Of a DNA stretch of 64,000 bases, positions 25,618 through 37,998 are shown one piece after another. The DNA lies in the NCBI GenBank assembly GCA_028291515.1, contig JAQGHU010000104.1, positions 62,001-126,000 of the forward strand. Direction: 5' to 3'. Position numbers and translations under genes: made by a program. Position 1 is the stretch's first letter. Every line of letters begins with the position of its first letter. Origin of the DNA: Schlesneria sp. (GTDB lineage: Bacteria; Planctomycetota; Planctomycetia; Planctomycetales; Planctomycetaceae). The notes under the pieces were generated by a model that did not search any database, was not told the DNA's origin, and saw only the letters and a program-made list of their open reading frames with translations.

Positions 25618-27950
25618 GGCAGCCCCTTCCAGCGACGTAGCGCCCATTCCCCGCACAAGCAGGCGACGATCACTGCCAGCACCCACGGTTGGTGCCATAA
25701 GGGTGTCGTGTACGCTTCGGCCAGGGGGGCCTGCCGAGTCGGCAAGGAACGGACGAAGGACTCTAAGTTGGCAATCGGAATGACTTGGCCCCCTGTTCGC
25801 TTCGCCAGGCGTTCCATCAATTCGATGTCGGGCACGACGCGTTCGAATTCTTGAGCGGAGGGGTCGGCCACCCAGCCTGTTTCCGATTTTCCGAGCGGCT
25901 TTCCGTCGCCGTCCGTCACTTCAACGGCGGCTCGGTAGCTGCCGGGCATGCGTGAGGCAAATGTCGACTCATACAATCCCGCTTCTTTCAGGGAGGGCTC
26001 GGCCGGTTGAACAATCGAGGAGCCATCGGGGAGTTTCAGCGTGATGTTGACGGCTGCATTATCCTGTGGCTGGAATTCCTGGCTGCGCACCCGCGCTTCC
26101 AGTCGTGTGAGTGGCTGACCGGATTCATCCTGCGAAACCGCTCGCAAGTCAATCCGATCGGGAACGTCGGCGATCAACCAACGGACCGTTTGTCGCCAGG
26201 CTTTCCCCAAGTCATCGCGTTCACGTTGGGCATCGGTGCGGTTCAGTTGCCAGCGCCAGAGATCACCGACGAGCAACGCGGCACAGCGACCACGACCGAA
26301 ACGCTGAACGGCCAGTGCCGGGTGTGCCTGGTTGGCCGCGTCCAACACTTCGGCGATGACAGTGGCTCCTGGCTTGAGAGCACCAGCGCGATTGACGGTT
26401 AAGAACGCGGGTAATTCCTTGAGTCGACTCTGTTCTTCTAACTCGGTCGAACGGAGCCGCGCCCACGGCTGCAGCCAGCCGTCGCGAGTGAGCGACAATC
26501 GATAGCCCGTCGGAGACGGCGTCGCTTCGTTTGCGTCGAGATACAGGGGCAACATGCGGCCGACAGGTGTCCGTTCGTAGTTCCCATGGCGGAACGACTC
26601 GGCACCACCCAACATCAACAAGCCGCCGCCTCGCTCGGAGACGAATCGTTCCAGCAGCGACATTTGGTCGCCCGAGAAAAACCCTGCTTCCAGGTCGTCG
26701 ATTATGACCGCGTGGAACTGGAACAGGTCTTCGGCCTTCTTGGGAAAGCCGCTGCGAAATTCGTTGGGATCTCGCGTGTTGATGCGAACGAGGACCGGTT
26801 GGTCGTAGCGTTCGGTCTCTTCGCCCGTGCGATCGAATCCCCGAAAGAGCGGGTTTGTCGCTTCGCCGTCACGGCTGCGCCAATCAAATTTTGGTTCGCG
26901 ACGAGCGACGCGGATGATGCCCGTCATTTTGACTTGTTCGTCGGATTCAATGGCTCGATTGAGGAACTTGAACTCCCAATTCGGGCGACCGGTCAGATAC
27001 AGCACTCGGTAGGGACCACTGCCACGATCCACGGACACTAATCGTTTGTTGTTAGCGGCCGTCAATTCCTTGTCGGTGGCGAGCGAGTCGGTCTCGATTT
27101 TGACTTCGTAAAATGACAAGCCGGGCCGAGTCGGTCGAAACTGAAACCGGAACGCGAGCGGTGCGCCATCGTGACCGAACGTCTGCGTCTCTTCTTTCAC
27201 TTTCGCGCCACTCTCGTCCAACAATGTCGCTTTGACAACCGCCTTGCCGAGGCCAACTTGAGCGACATCAGCCTGGATTGTGACGGGGGCATCCTCAAAC
27301 GCTGTTGTCGTCACGGTGACGTGCGAGATGGCCAGATCACGATGTGCGGCAGCGCTACCCACCACGACGGGATAGATGGGGCAGAGGCCCGCGGTGTCGA
27401 TCTCGGAAGAGCCCGGTGTCGTCGAGATTCCGTCCGTGAATAAGAGCGCCCCTGCGAGCGGACGATCACGAAAACGATCCTTCAGACTCGACATGACAGA
27501 TTTCAGGTTCGTGAGCGGACCATCGAAATCGAGTTTCGAGAAATCACTCACGCCCTGGAGTCCTGAATCAAACAGATAACGTCTCAATTCAAAATCCTGC
27601 GACAACCGAACCTGCCACGGCGTCTGCTCGTCCGTCAGAAGTTTCTTCAGTTGAGTACCCCGCGACTCGATCGCTTCCGGGTCACGAATCGTCAGGCTTT
27701 CACTGTTGTCGGCCAGCACGGCAAAGAGATTCGCGCCAGGTCGAGCCCGCTGACCACTCCACAACGGCTCCAGCAAACAGGCCAGCAGCAATGCGAGCGC
27801 GATTCCTTTGAGCGAGGCGGCCCACCAGCGCGTGCGACTGTCGAGTGCGGCGGTTCGATATCGTGCGATCACAATCGCAGCGGCGACCACCCCAAGGGCG
27901 ATCGCCGGGCCCAACCATTCTTGACTGCCGAAGATTACCGAAGCCAGCAT
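25614..27950 (-). CDS. membrane-anchored VWA-like / glutamine-amidotransferase-like protein
   Basis: A 778-residue protein with two N-terminal hydrophobic segments (LGPAIALGVVAAAIVIARY, LKGIALALLLACLLEPL) and one near the C-terminus (PWVLAVIVACLCGEW). Between them, LFAVLADNSESLTIRD contains a DxSxS MIDAS-type metal site (D81, S83, S85) as in von Willebrand A domains. Further on, ERGGGLLMLGGAESFRHG resembles the class I amidotransferase-like fold of the same planctomycete family. It belongs with Bat-type protein complexes in which VWA proteins face the periplasm. It follows the coiled-coil gene by 5 bp and overlaps the caspase-like gene. Confidence 0.8.
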   Translation of the reverse strand: MLASVIFGSQEWLGPAIALGVVAAAIVIARYRTAALDSRTRWWAASLKGIALALLLACLLEPLWSGQRARPGANLFAVLADNSESLTIRDPEAIESRGTQLKKLLTDEQTPWQVRLSQDFELRRYLFDSGLQGVSDFSKLDFDGPLTNLKSVMSSLKDRFRDRPLAGALLFTDGISTTPGSSEIDTAGLCPIYPVVVGSAAAHRDLAISHVTVTTTAFEDAPVTIQADVAQVGLGKAVVKATLLDESGAKVKEETQTFGHDGAPLAFRFQFRPTRPGLSFYEVKIETDSLATDKELTAANNKRLVSVDRGSGPYRVLYLTGRPNWEFKFLNRAIESDEQVKMTGIIRVARREPKFDWRSRDGEATNPLFRGFDRTGEETERYDQPVLVRINTRDPNEFRSGFPKKAEDLFQFHAVIIDDLEAGFFSGDQMSLLERFVSERGGGLLMLGGAESFRHGNYERTPVGRMLPLYLDANEATPSPTGYRLSLTRDGWLQPWARLRSTELEEQSRLKELPAFLTVNRAGALKPGATVIAEVLDAANQAHPALAVQRFGRGRCAALLVGDLWRWQLNRTDAQRERDDLGKAWRQTVRWLIADVPDRIDLRAVSQDESGQPLTRLEARVRSQEFQPQDNAAVNITLKLPDGSSIVQPAEPSLKEAGLYESTFASRMPGSYRAAVEVTDGDGKPLGKSETGWVADPSAQEFERVVPDIELMERLAKRTGGQVIPIANLESFVRSLPTRQAPLAEAYTTPLWHQPWVLAVIVACLCGEWALRRWKGLP

Positions 27951-27955
27951 GCGAC

Positions 27956-31543
<3,588 letters not shown>

Positions 31544-31731
31544 CGAGATTTTCTCCCACAGAGGGACGAATTCGAACGTCGGGATTAGAATACCGTCAAC
31601 AGCGTCGCGCGTCACGCTCGACTTGCCCAGGCCAGCAAGCAGAACTCCACGCGACGTTGGAACTTACGAATCCATCATTCGGCACGGTCCGACTTGGATG
31701 ATCCAGATTTCTGTACGATTGAGGATTGGCA

Positions 31732-32244
31732 GTGAAGCATGAACCCGGATGTGGTCACGATCATGACCACGACGATGATCAGCATGAATGTTCGCCGGAA
31801 CCGGTCAGCGAGACTGGTACGGAACTTTTTTCCGGCTGCGACGTGCAATTTCGCTATCCCAAAGGCTGGGAAGTCCAAGAAGAAGCGAATGAAGAGCAGA
31901 CGACAATCACCGTTCAGAGCCCAGGCACGGCATTCTGGACCCTGAGCCTCTTCGAAGATCGACCTGATGCGGACGAAATCCTGGCGTCGGTGATGTCTGC
32001 CTACGAAGAGCTTTATGAAGAACTGGATGTCTACGAATTCGATGTGATGGTGCTGGGAGCCCCCGCGGTCGCCCGCGAATTCGATTTCGTCTGCCTGGAT
32101 CTTGTCAGTTCGGTGTCGCTCATGATTTTTCAGACGGTAAAACGCACGGCGATGGTGCTGTTCCAAGGTGAGGATCGTGAGTTGGAAAAAGCTCGTCCCG
32201 TGATGGAAGCGATGACTCGAAGTCTGGTTTGCGATGTCGAGTAG
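31732..32244 (+). CDS. small protein with His/Asp-rich start, function unknown
   Basis: About 170 residues. GTG at 31732 has GAGG 7 bp upstream and is preferred over the TTG at 31726. Residues 3-20 are a metal-binding-like stretch (HEPGCGHDHDHDDDQHEC). The remainder is an alpha/beta domain (CDVQFRYPKGWEVQEEANEE, TAFWTLSLFEDRPDADEIL) that resembles the PsbP/Mog1-type fold seen in many small 'DcrB-like' proteins; this is a weak call. No signal peptide. It is divergent from the large coiled-coil operon, with 188 bp between. Confidence 0.6.
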   Translation: MKHEPGCGHDHDHDDDQHECSPEPVSETGTELFSGCDVQFRYPKGWEVQEEANEEQTTITVQSPGTAFWTLSLFEDRPDADEILASVMSAYEELYEELDVYEFDVMVLGAPAVAREFDFVCLDLVSSVSLMIFQTVKRTAMVLFQGEDRELEKARPVMEAMTRSLVCDVE

Positions 32245-32274
32245 ATCCCGGGTGGTGATCGTTATTTCGGATAG

Positions 32275-32402
32275 GGTGCCACGGTTTTGGAGTCATCGAC
32301 AAGGCCGTGTCTTCTCAAGCTTTCTGGGTAGAAAGCCATCGCTTTTGATGTTGAATGCCAAGCCAGCACGGCTTTGTCGATGACTCCAAAAACCGTGGCA
32401 CC
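32275..32402. repeat. MITE-like inverted-repeat element, GTGCCAC ends
   Basis: Left arm 32275-32309 (GGTGCCACGGTTTTGGAGTC...) pairs with right arm 32367-32402 (...GACTCCAAAAACCGTGGCACC) over about 35 bp, with one single-base indel and one mismatch. The 57-bp loop contains CTTTCTGGGTAGAAAG, a smaller hairpin. The ends share GTGCCAC...GTGGCAC with the element at 603-772. It lies between the small His-rich gene and mazG. Confidence 0.78.
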
Positions 32403-32468
32403 CACACCGTCGATTCGCGAAACTGTCCAGCATGGACAGATCGCACAATAACTTTGTCGAAAACAGCT

Positions 32469-33392
32469 ATGACAAACTCGATCCTGAACTCATCTGAGCC
32501 GCACCAACCCGTGCCAGGCACGCCTCCGAATCACCAACAACTTGGGCCGGCGTTTCGGGAACTGTGCGATGTCGTCGCAAAACTGCGGTCGCCCACCGGA
32601 TGTCCTTGGGATCGGGAGCAGACGCTTGCCAGTATTAAGCCGTTCACGCTGGAGGAAACGTACGAGTTGCTGGAAGCAATCGACTCGAACGATGATGTCG
32701 CCATCGCCGAAGAGCTGGGGGATGTCTTGCTGCAAGTGGTGCTCGACAGCCAGATTGCAGCGGATGAGGGGCGGTTTGAACTGACGCAGGTCGTGCAGGG
32801 GCTGACTCGGAAGATGATCGCCCGGCATCCGCACGTATTTGGTGATCAGGTGGCGGAAACAGCCAGCGATGTCAGCCAACACTGGGAACGAGTCAAGCAG
32901 CAGGAAAAGCAACGGACATCGATCTTCGACGGACTTCCGGCGGATCTACCAGCGCTAGCCAAGGCGGCGCGGGTTTCGGGCAAAGCGGCGCGAGTCGGAT
33001 ATGATTTTCCTTCACGCGAGATGCTATTCGACAAACTGCGAGAAGAGCTGGAAGAACTCGCGGTTGAACTTCATCCGGATGGACCACCGTCGGCGGTTCC
33101 AGCGTCTGTGAATGCACCCGTTCAGCCGGATCCACCTCCCTTCGATGACGAGCGTCAACAGCGAATCGAGTCAGAACTGGGCGATGTCTTGTTCGTGATC
33201 GCCAATATCGCCCGGCGCTGGCACATCAATCCGGAAGAGGCGTTGCGGGCCTCCAATCGCAAGTTCGAACGCCGCGTCCGTTACATCGAACAATGTCTGC
33301 AGGAGCAGCAGCGAACGCTACGAGACGCAACCCTGACCGAGATGGAAGCGTTCTACCAGGAAGGGAAAAGGCGCGAGCGCGACGCGAAATGA
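32469..33392 (+). CDS. mazG: nucleoside triphosphate pyrophosphohydrolase MazG
   Basis: A 307-residue protein that hydrolyses NTPs to NMPs and pyrophosphate. The first MazG domain (residues ~28-150) has LRSPTGCPWDREQTLASIKP, FTLEETYELLEAID and the metal motif EELGDVLLQVVLDSQIA. The second (~180-290) has the paired REELEELAVEL and ESELGDVLFVIANIAR. The ExxE and ExxD groups are intact. The ATG at 32469 is used; an upstream in-frame start lies inside the inverted-repeat element. An insert of ~25 residues (HPDGPPSAVPASVNAPVQPD) between helices of the second domain is proline-rich and longer than in E. coli MazG. Confidence 0.92.
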   Translation: MTNSILNSSEPHQPVPGTPPNHQQLGPAFRELCDVVAKLRSPTGCPWDREQTLASIKPFTLEETYELLEAIDSNDDVAIAEELGDVLLQVVLDSQIAADEGRFELTQVVQGLTRKMIARHPHVFGDQVAETASDVSQHWERVKQQEKQRTSIFDGLPADLPALAKAARVSGKAARVGYDFPSREMLFDKLREELEELAVELHPDGPPSAVPASVNAPVQPDPPPFDDERQQRIESELGDVLFVIANIARRWHINPEEALRASNRKFERRVRYIEQCLQEQQRTLRDATLTEMEAFYQEGKRRERDAK

Positions 33393-33461
33393 ATTTCCAA
33401 GCTTCGCCCCTCAATTCGCCTAACCTTCGGTTATCCGCGTAATCGCAACCCGCTTCTGGCA

Positions 33462-35654
33462 ATGTCGCGGATGTCGGCTATCATGGCTGCAGTTTCGGAC
33501 ACTCACCAGCCGGGCTGCTGTATGTCGATTGTCGCCACGGTCACGCCGCTCGAAGAATTGCAACGTCTCGTTCGTGAACTTCGCGAACGTTGTGAGCCGA
33601 TGTTGCAGGATGATCACGGTCCCCACTCGACCCAGTCGCTTTTTAACCGGATCGATCAGACGATCGAGTCTGCCCGCGACTGCATCCCACCCGCCAATTC
33701 CGACGAGTTGTACCATTCCCTCGTCGATCGATTACCGATCCATGTCACGCGGATCGATCTTGAGGGCCGAATTACCTTCGCCAACCAGACATTCAGCGAC
33801 CTCCTGGGAAAACCGGTCGAAGAGTTGCTGGGGCGTACCGATTTCGATCTCTCGCCGCCGGAGCTTGCCGAAAAGTATCAAGAGGACAATCGACAGGTAG
33901 CAGCCTCGGGGAAGGCACTGCATGCGATTGAAGAGAACCGACTGGACGGCCGGTTAAGCTATTACGAAGTTTGGAAAATCCCGGTCTACAACCTGTGTGG
34001 ACAAGTCGTCGAAATCCAGGCGGTGTTCTGGGATGTGACCGAACGAGAAGAAAACCGTGCTGCACTCGCACGCGAGCGTGATCTGTTGCGAACGCTCATG
34101 GACAGCCTGCCCGATCTGATTTACGTAAAGGATGTGCAGGGAAACTACATCACCGTCAATCGCAGCTTGCAGCGCCTGTGGGGAAATCCCCCGCTGGACA
34201 CGATCGTTGGTCGCAACGTCTTCGATTTCGTTCGCGACGACCTTGCTGAGAACTATGCCGAAGTCGACATGGATGTCCTGCGAAACGATCGCGCCGTCGT
34301 CGATTGCGAAGAGCAGGTCATGACCGCGACCGGCGAACGCCGGATTTACTCGACGACCAAGGTTCCTCTGCACGATCAGGCGGGAAACGTTTCGGGGTTG
34401 GTCGGGATCGACCGAGACATCACTCGACGCAAGCAGGCCGAAGAAGAACTGCGAAAGGCGAGACTGGCCGCCGACGCCGCGAACCGAGCGAAGAGCGATT
34501 TTCTCGCGAATATGAGCCATGAGATTCGCACGCCCCTCAACGCCGTGATTGGGATCACGGATCTGTTGCTCGATGGAGATCTTGGTCAGGTCCATCGCGA
34601 CTATCTGGAGATCATCCGGGATTCCGGCGAATCCTTGATGGTCGTCATCAACGACATTCTCGATTTCTCGAAAATCGAAGCAGGCCGCCTGGAGTTGGAA
34701 TCAAAAGCCTTTCATCTGCCTGACGTGATCCAGAATGCGACGAAGGCACTCGCCATCCGCGCCCACGACCGCGAGCTTCAAATGATTTGCCAGATCGATC
34801 CGTCGGTTCCCGATTGGGTCAAAGGCGACGCAGTCCGGTTGCGACAAGTGTTGACGAACTTGGTTGGTAACGCGATCAAGTTCACTCCCCAAGGGCAAGT
34901 TTTCGTTATCGTCGATTGCGTCAGCAGCAACGACGAACGAGCCAATGTTCAGTTCATGGTGCGCGACACGGGAATTGGCATTCCTCAACACAAACTGGAC
35001 CATATCTTCAAGGCATTTGTTCAGGCGGACGCATCAACCACTCGTCGCTTTGGTGGAACGGGACTGGGGCTGGCGATCTGCACACGTCTGGTCGTGGCGA
35101 TGGGGGGCAAGCTTCAAGTCAGCAGTCGCGTGGGAGTCGGAACGGAGTTCTTCTTTACATTGAATTTCGTGAAAACGGATCGCCCCAATGAAGAACCGAC
35201 TGAAGCAGAACGTCTGGCGATGGCGGCAAACGAAGGGGCAGATGAAACAGGTCCGGACTCACCAAAACCAATCAAATCGACGTTGCAGATTTTGCTGGTG
35301 GAAGACAGCCTGATGAATCAGGTGCTGGCCATTGGCATTCTGCAGCGTGAAGGGCACGTGGTGACCGTGGCCAACAATGGCGTCGAAGCGGTCGAAGCCT
35401 TCGAGGCAAGTCCGTTTGACCTGATCCTGATGGATGTGCAGATGCCTGAGATGGATGGCTTGCAGGCGACTGCCGCGATTCGTCAGATTGAATCGACCAA
35501 GGGTGGGCACACACCAATTCTGGCGATGACCGCTCATGCCCTTACGGGTGATCGCGAACGATGTCTGGCCGCGGGAATGGATGGATATCTCGCCAAGCCT
35601 GTTCGATTGAATGACCTGCTGCGAGCGATTCCTGAGGTCTGCGAATCGGTTTGA
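33462..35654 (+). CDS. PAS-PAS hybrid sensor histidine kinase
   Basis: A 730-residue cytoplasmic kinase without membrane segments. Order: N-terminal helix (~20-80); PAS 1 (~88-205: LPIHVTRIDLEGRITFANQT); PAS 2 (~210-330: LPDLIYVKDVQGNYITVNRS); HisKA with MSHEIRTPLNAVIG (phospho-acceptor H353); HATPase with NLVGNAIKFTPQG and GGTGLGLAICTRLV; receiver with LILMDVQMPEMDG (phospho-acceptor D658) and the conserved Lys of YLAKPV. The signal is probably sensed in the PAS domains (a cofactor cannot be read). The partner is unknown; no separate response regulator is adjacent. Starts at 33462 or 33522 are both possible; neither has a strong ribosome-binding site. Confidence 0.92.
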   Translation: MSRMSAIMAAVSDTHQPGCCMSIVATVTPLEELQRLVRELRERCEPMLQDDHGPHSTQSLFNRIDQTIESARDCIPPANSDELYHSLVDRLPIHVTRIDLEGRITFANQTFSDLLGKPVEELLGRTDFDLSPPELAEKYQEDNRQVAASGKALHAIEENRLDGRLSYYEVWKIPVYNLCGQVVEIQAVFWDVTEREENRAALARERDLLRTLMDSLPDLIYVKDVQGNYITVNRSLQRLWGNPPLDTIVGRNVFDFVRDDLAENYAEVDMDVLRNDRAVVDCEEQVMTATGERRIYSTTKVPLHDQAGNVSGLVGIDRDITRRKQAEEELRKARLAADAANRAKSDFLANMSHEIRTPLNAVIGITDLLLDGDLGQVHRDYLEIIRDSGESLMVVINDILDFSKIEAGRLELESKAFHLPDVIQNATKALAIRAHDRELQMICQIDPSVPDWVKGDAVRLRQVLTNLVGNAIKFTPQGQVFVIVDCVSSNDERANVQFMVRDTGIGIPQHKLDHIFKAFVQADASTTRRFGGTGLGLAICTRLVVAMGGKLQVSSRVGVGTEFFFTLNFVKTDRPNEEPTEAERLAMAANEGADETGPDSPKPIKSTLQILLVEDSLMNQVLAIGILQREGHVVTVANNGVEAVEAFEASPFDLILMDVQMPEMDGLQATAAIRQIESTKGGHTPILAMTAHALTGDRERCLAAGMDGYLAKPVRLNDLLRAIPEVCESV

Positions 35655-35660
35655 CGGGCA

Positions 35661-36131
35661 CTAGTCTGGCGGGGTCTCTGTCCGAATGGCGTCATCGATC
35701 TGTGATTGAGTGACTATTTCGGTCCGCCCGAGCATGCCGCCATCGGCACGGCCGCGAACCATGACATTTGCATTCAAGGGAATTCGATACTCTTCGAGAC
35801 CAATTCTTTCGCAGTGAACTCTTTCACCGCATTGACTGCAGGCGAGATTGACAAAGATTGCTCCCATCCCACTGCCAATATGCAAGACAGTTCCTTCGAG
35901 GCAAACCCAGTTGCCATCCTTATTGTGCTTCTTATGGAACTCATGAATGTCGCAAACCTCAGCGTCGAGGATGAATTTGGGGCGCTGGCCGATGGCCAGT
36001 TCCTTAACCGGAATGGGAGCCGGCACCGGCACCGCTGGCGTCTGTGATTGCGTCGGTGACGGCAATTCACCACACCCACATAGGAGAAGGAGAATTGATG
36101 TCATTGCCACAAGGCGACTCAATCGTGTCAT
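35661..36131 (-). CDS. lipoprotein of unknown function
   Basis: A 156-residue protein starting at the ATG at 36131. Signal with a lipobox (ILLLLCGCGELP) and then a Pro-rich linker (PAVPVPAPIPV). The C-terminal ~100 residues look like a beta-rich, OB-like domain with Cys pairs (WVCLEGTVLHIGSGMGAIF; ACSQCGERVHC), and GRTEIVTQSQID near the end. The CxxC pair could bind metal or form a disulfide. It is convergent with the histidine kinase, only 6 bp away. Family not recognised. Confidence 0.65.
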   Translation of the reverse strand: MTRLSRLVAMTSILLLLCGCGELPSPTQSQTPAVPVPAPIPVKELAIGQRPKFILDAEVCDIHEFHKKHNKDGNWVCLEGTVLHIGSGMGAIFVNLACSQCGERVHCERIGLEEYRIPLNANVMVRGRADGGMLGRTEIVTQSQIDDAIRTETPPD

Positions 36132-36204
36132 CAGCAATCCCAGAGGGTTCGAAGATGAATGAGTGGAGAAATATTAGGCGATTGAGCGGGTGATCGCGCG
36201 ACCG

Positions 36205-37089
36205 TCATTCGCTCTCAACGTGTTGTTGACGACCATTCCCATTCAACAACGAATCTGCGATCACAGAGTGGCGCCATGCTGGCGAAACATGACAATTCGG
36301 CAACGCATCGCGAACGAGCATATGCCCTTCTCGATACATTCTGGTCCCAAACAGACTCAGCTTCTGCAAGCCTTGCATCGCCTTGAGATCGTCCACCCCC
36401 GCGGTCGAAACCTTGGTGCATTCCAGATCAAGCTCTTGAAGATTGGGTAGCTTCTTCAGCATCTTCAGTCCGGCATTTCCGACCAACGTATTATCCAAGC
36501 TCAACCAGTTGAGATTCTCCAGGCGGGATAGGTGCTCCAGCCCCGCGTCTCCAATCCTGGTGCCATTGAGATGCAAAACACGAAGGCTATTCAACCGAGA
36601 GAGATGTCGTAAACCTTCATCGCTGATTTGAGTTTTATCAAGGTGCAAAACCTGCAGTTCTTCTAAATTACTCAGTGCCTGGAGTCCGGCATCCGTCACT
36701 TTCGTTCGTTCCAGATGCAGGACGCGCAGTCGCTTCAACTGCCTGAGATGCTTGATTCCAGTATCAGTCACTTTGGCGCCGTACAGGTCCAACACTTCGA
36801 CTCGGCTGAGCGTGCTAATCTCTTTCAGCAGTTCGTCTGTAACCGCTTTTTCTCTCAGATTGATGAGCCGAGCCCGGTCGAAGACCGTAAGCGTCCCCTG
36901 CAGCGGCTTGAGCAGCCAGTCGGGGTCGTACCGTTCCGAGTCGACCAGTCCAGAGATCGCCTCGATCTTCTCGAGGATCCGTTGCTCATGACAAGACGGC
37001 ATCCAAATCCAGACCCAAATGTAAACCACCGGCATCAGGAGGGTGATGGCCGAGATCCACACGAATTTCCGTCGTAAAATGGAAGCCAT
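36205..37089 (-). CDS. membrane-anchored leucine-rich-repeat protein
   Basis: A 294-residue protein with an N-terminal anchor (VWISAITLLMPVVYIWVWIW) followed by about eight LRR units from residue ~95 to 265, such as VEVLDLYGAKVTDTGIKHLR and LRVLHLNGTRIGDAGLEHLS. The spacing is ~24 residues, as in the TDAGL-type planctomycete LRRs of the frameshifted gene at 873-2122. A short non-LRR tail closes it. The anchor is uncleaved-looking, so the repeats probably face the periplasm. The partner is unknown. Confidence 0.85.
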   Translation of the reverse strand: MASILRRKFVWISAITLLMPVVYIWVWIWMPSCHEQRILEKIEAISGLVDSERYDPDWLLKPLQGTLTVFDRARLINLREKAVTDELLKEISTLSRVEVLDLYGAKVTDTGIKHLRQLKRLRVLHLERTKVTDAGLQALSNLEELQVLHLDKTQISDEGLRHLSRLNSLRVLHLNGTRIGDAGLEHLSRLENLNWLSLDNTLVGNAGLKMLKKLPNLQELDLECTKVSTAGVDDLKAMQGLQKLSLFGTRMYREGHMLVRDALPNCHVSPAWRHSVIADSLLNGNGRQQHVESE

Positions 37090-37364
37090 GATGGTTTGTG
37101 GCGAAGTAAACAGGTCGATGTGAAGAGTGTAACGTACGCTTCATAGGACTCGCCGTCAATTGCATCATTGCAGCGGTTTGCCGCAGTAAACCAAGACAAA
37201 ACGTCACAATCTTAGCGATCTCAAAGGATGGTAAATTGGAACCCAGGTCGCCAGCGCCACTGTTCTGTCCGCTTGAAAGTCTGTGCGTCATCTGATTTCA
37301 TGCCGCGCTGGAGCGACTTCCGCCCCCATTTTTCAGTAAGTCACTTATTAGGAATCAGACTCGA

Positions 37365-37955
37365 ATGGCAAAGAAAAAGTCTGTGAAAAAAGCGATCAAG
37401 AAACCAGCCCGTCTGGAGCGAATTGTCTTGAGAACTGGCGAAGCGCTGGTTGAGGCTGAACCAGCCTATTCTGCCGCCGAACCTGAGGTGGTGATCGGTG
37501 AACTGGACGGTCCGGTCGGCTATGCGATCGCTAACTTGATCGGTGATCAGTCGCGCGGCCACTCGCGTGTCTTCGCCATTCTCAATTGCGATGTCCAAGT
37601 TCGCCCGGTGACGTTGATGGTCAGCAAAGTGACGGTCACCAGCACGAAATACACGAATATCCTCATGGGATCGGTCCAAGCGGGGATCGCCAATGGGGTT
37701 CTCGACGCCGTTCGAGCGGGTGATATCCCAAAAGAGAAGGCGAATGACCTTGGAATCATCGTCTCGGTCTGGCTGGACCCCAGCGTAACCGAAGTGGAAG
37801 TCGATCACAACGTCCTGTTTGAAACGAACCGCCAGGCGACAGCCAAGGCGATTCATAAGGCGATGCACAACGAACCTGGCATCGATTGGCTGCTGAAGAA
37901 CCAGGCGAACGTCACGCATTACTTCCACCAACTGGGGGTGGAAAAGAAGCTGTAG
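37365..37955 (+). CDS. Fae-like (formaldehyde-activating enzyme family) protein lacking the catalytic His
   Basis: A 196-residue protein with a Lys-rich start (MAKKKSVKKAIKK). Residues 22-160 align with Fae, which condenses formaldehyde with tetrahydromethanopterin: TGEALVE, VVIGELDGPVGYAIANLI, GHSRVFAILNCDVQVRP, TLMVSKVTVTS, and AGDIPKEKANDLGIIVSVW are all shared in order. In Fae the catalytic His lies in VAHIDL; here the equivalent stretch reads SAAEPEV and the His position is Glu (E39 by eye). The pattern fits the divergent Fae paralogs known in planctomycetes and methylotrophs, whose function is not settled. A 30-residue C-terminal extension is also unlike Fae. No other C1 genes are in the window. 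Confidence 0.78.
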   Translation: MAKKKSVKKAIKKPARLERIVLRTGEALVEAEPAYSAAEPEVVIGELDGPVGYAIANLIGDQSRGHSRVFAILNCDVQVRPVTLMVSKVTVTSTKYTNILMGSVQAGIANGVLDAVRAGDIPKEKANDLGIIVSVWLDPSVTEVEVDHNVLFETNRQATAKAIHKAMHNEPGIDWLLKNQANVTHYFHQLGVEKKL

Positions 37956-37998
37956 CAGCAACTCATTCCTTGAACGATCTGGTTGCTATCGCGTCGCG

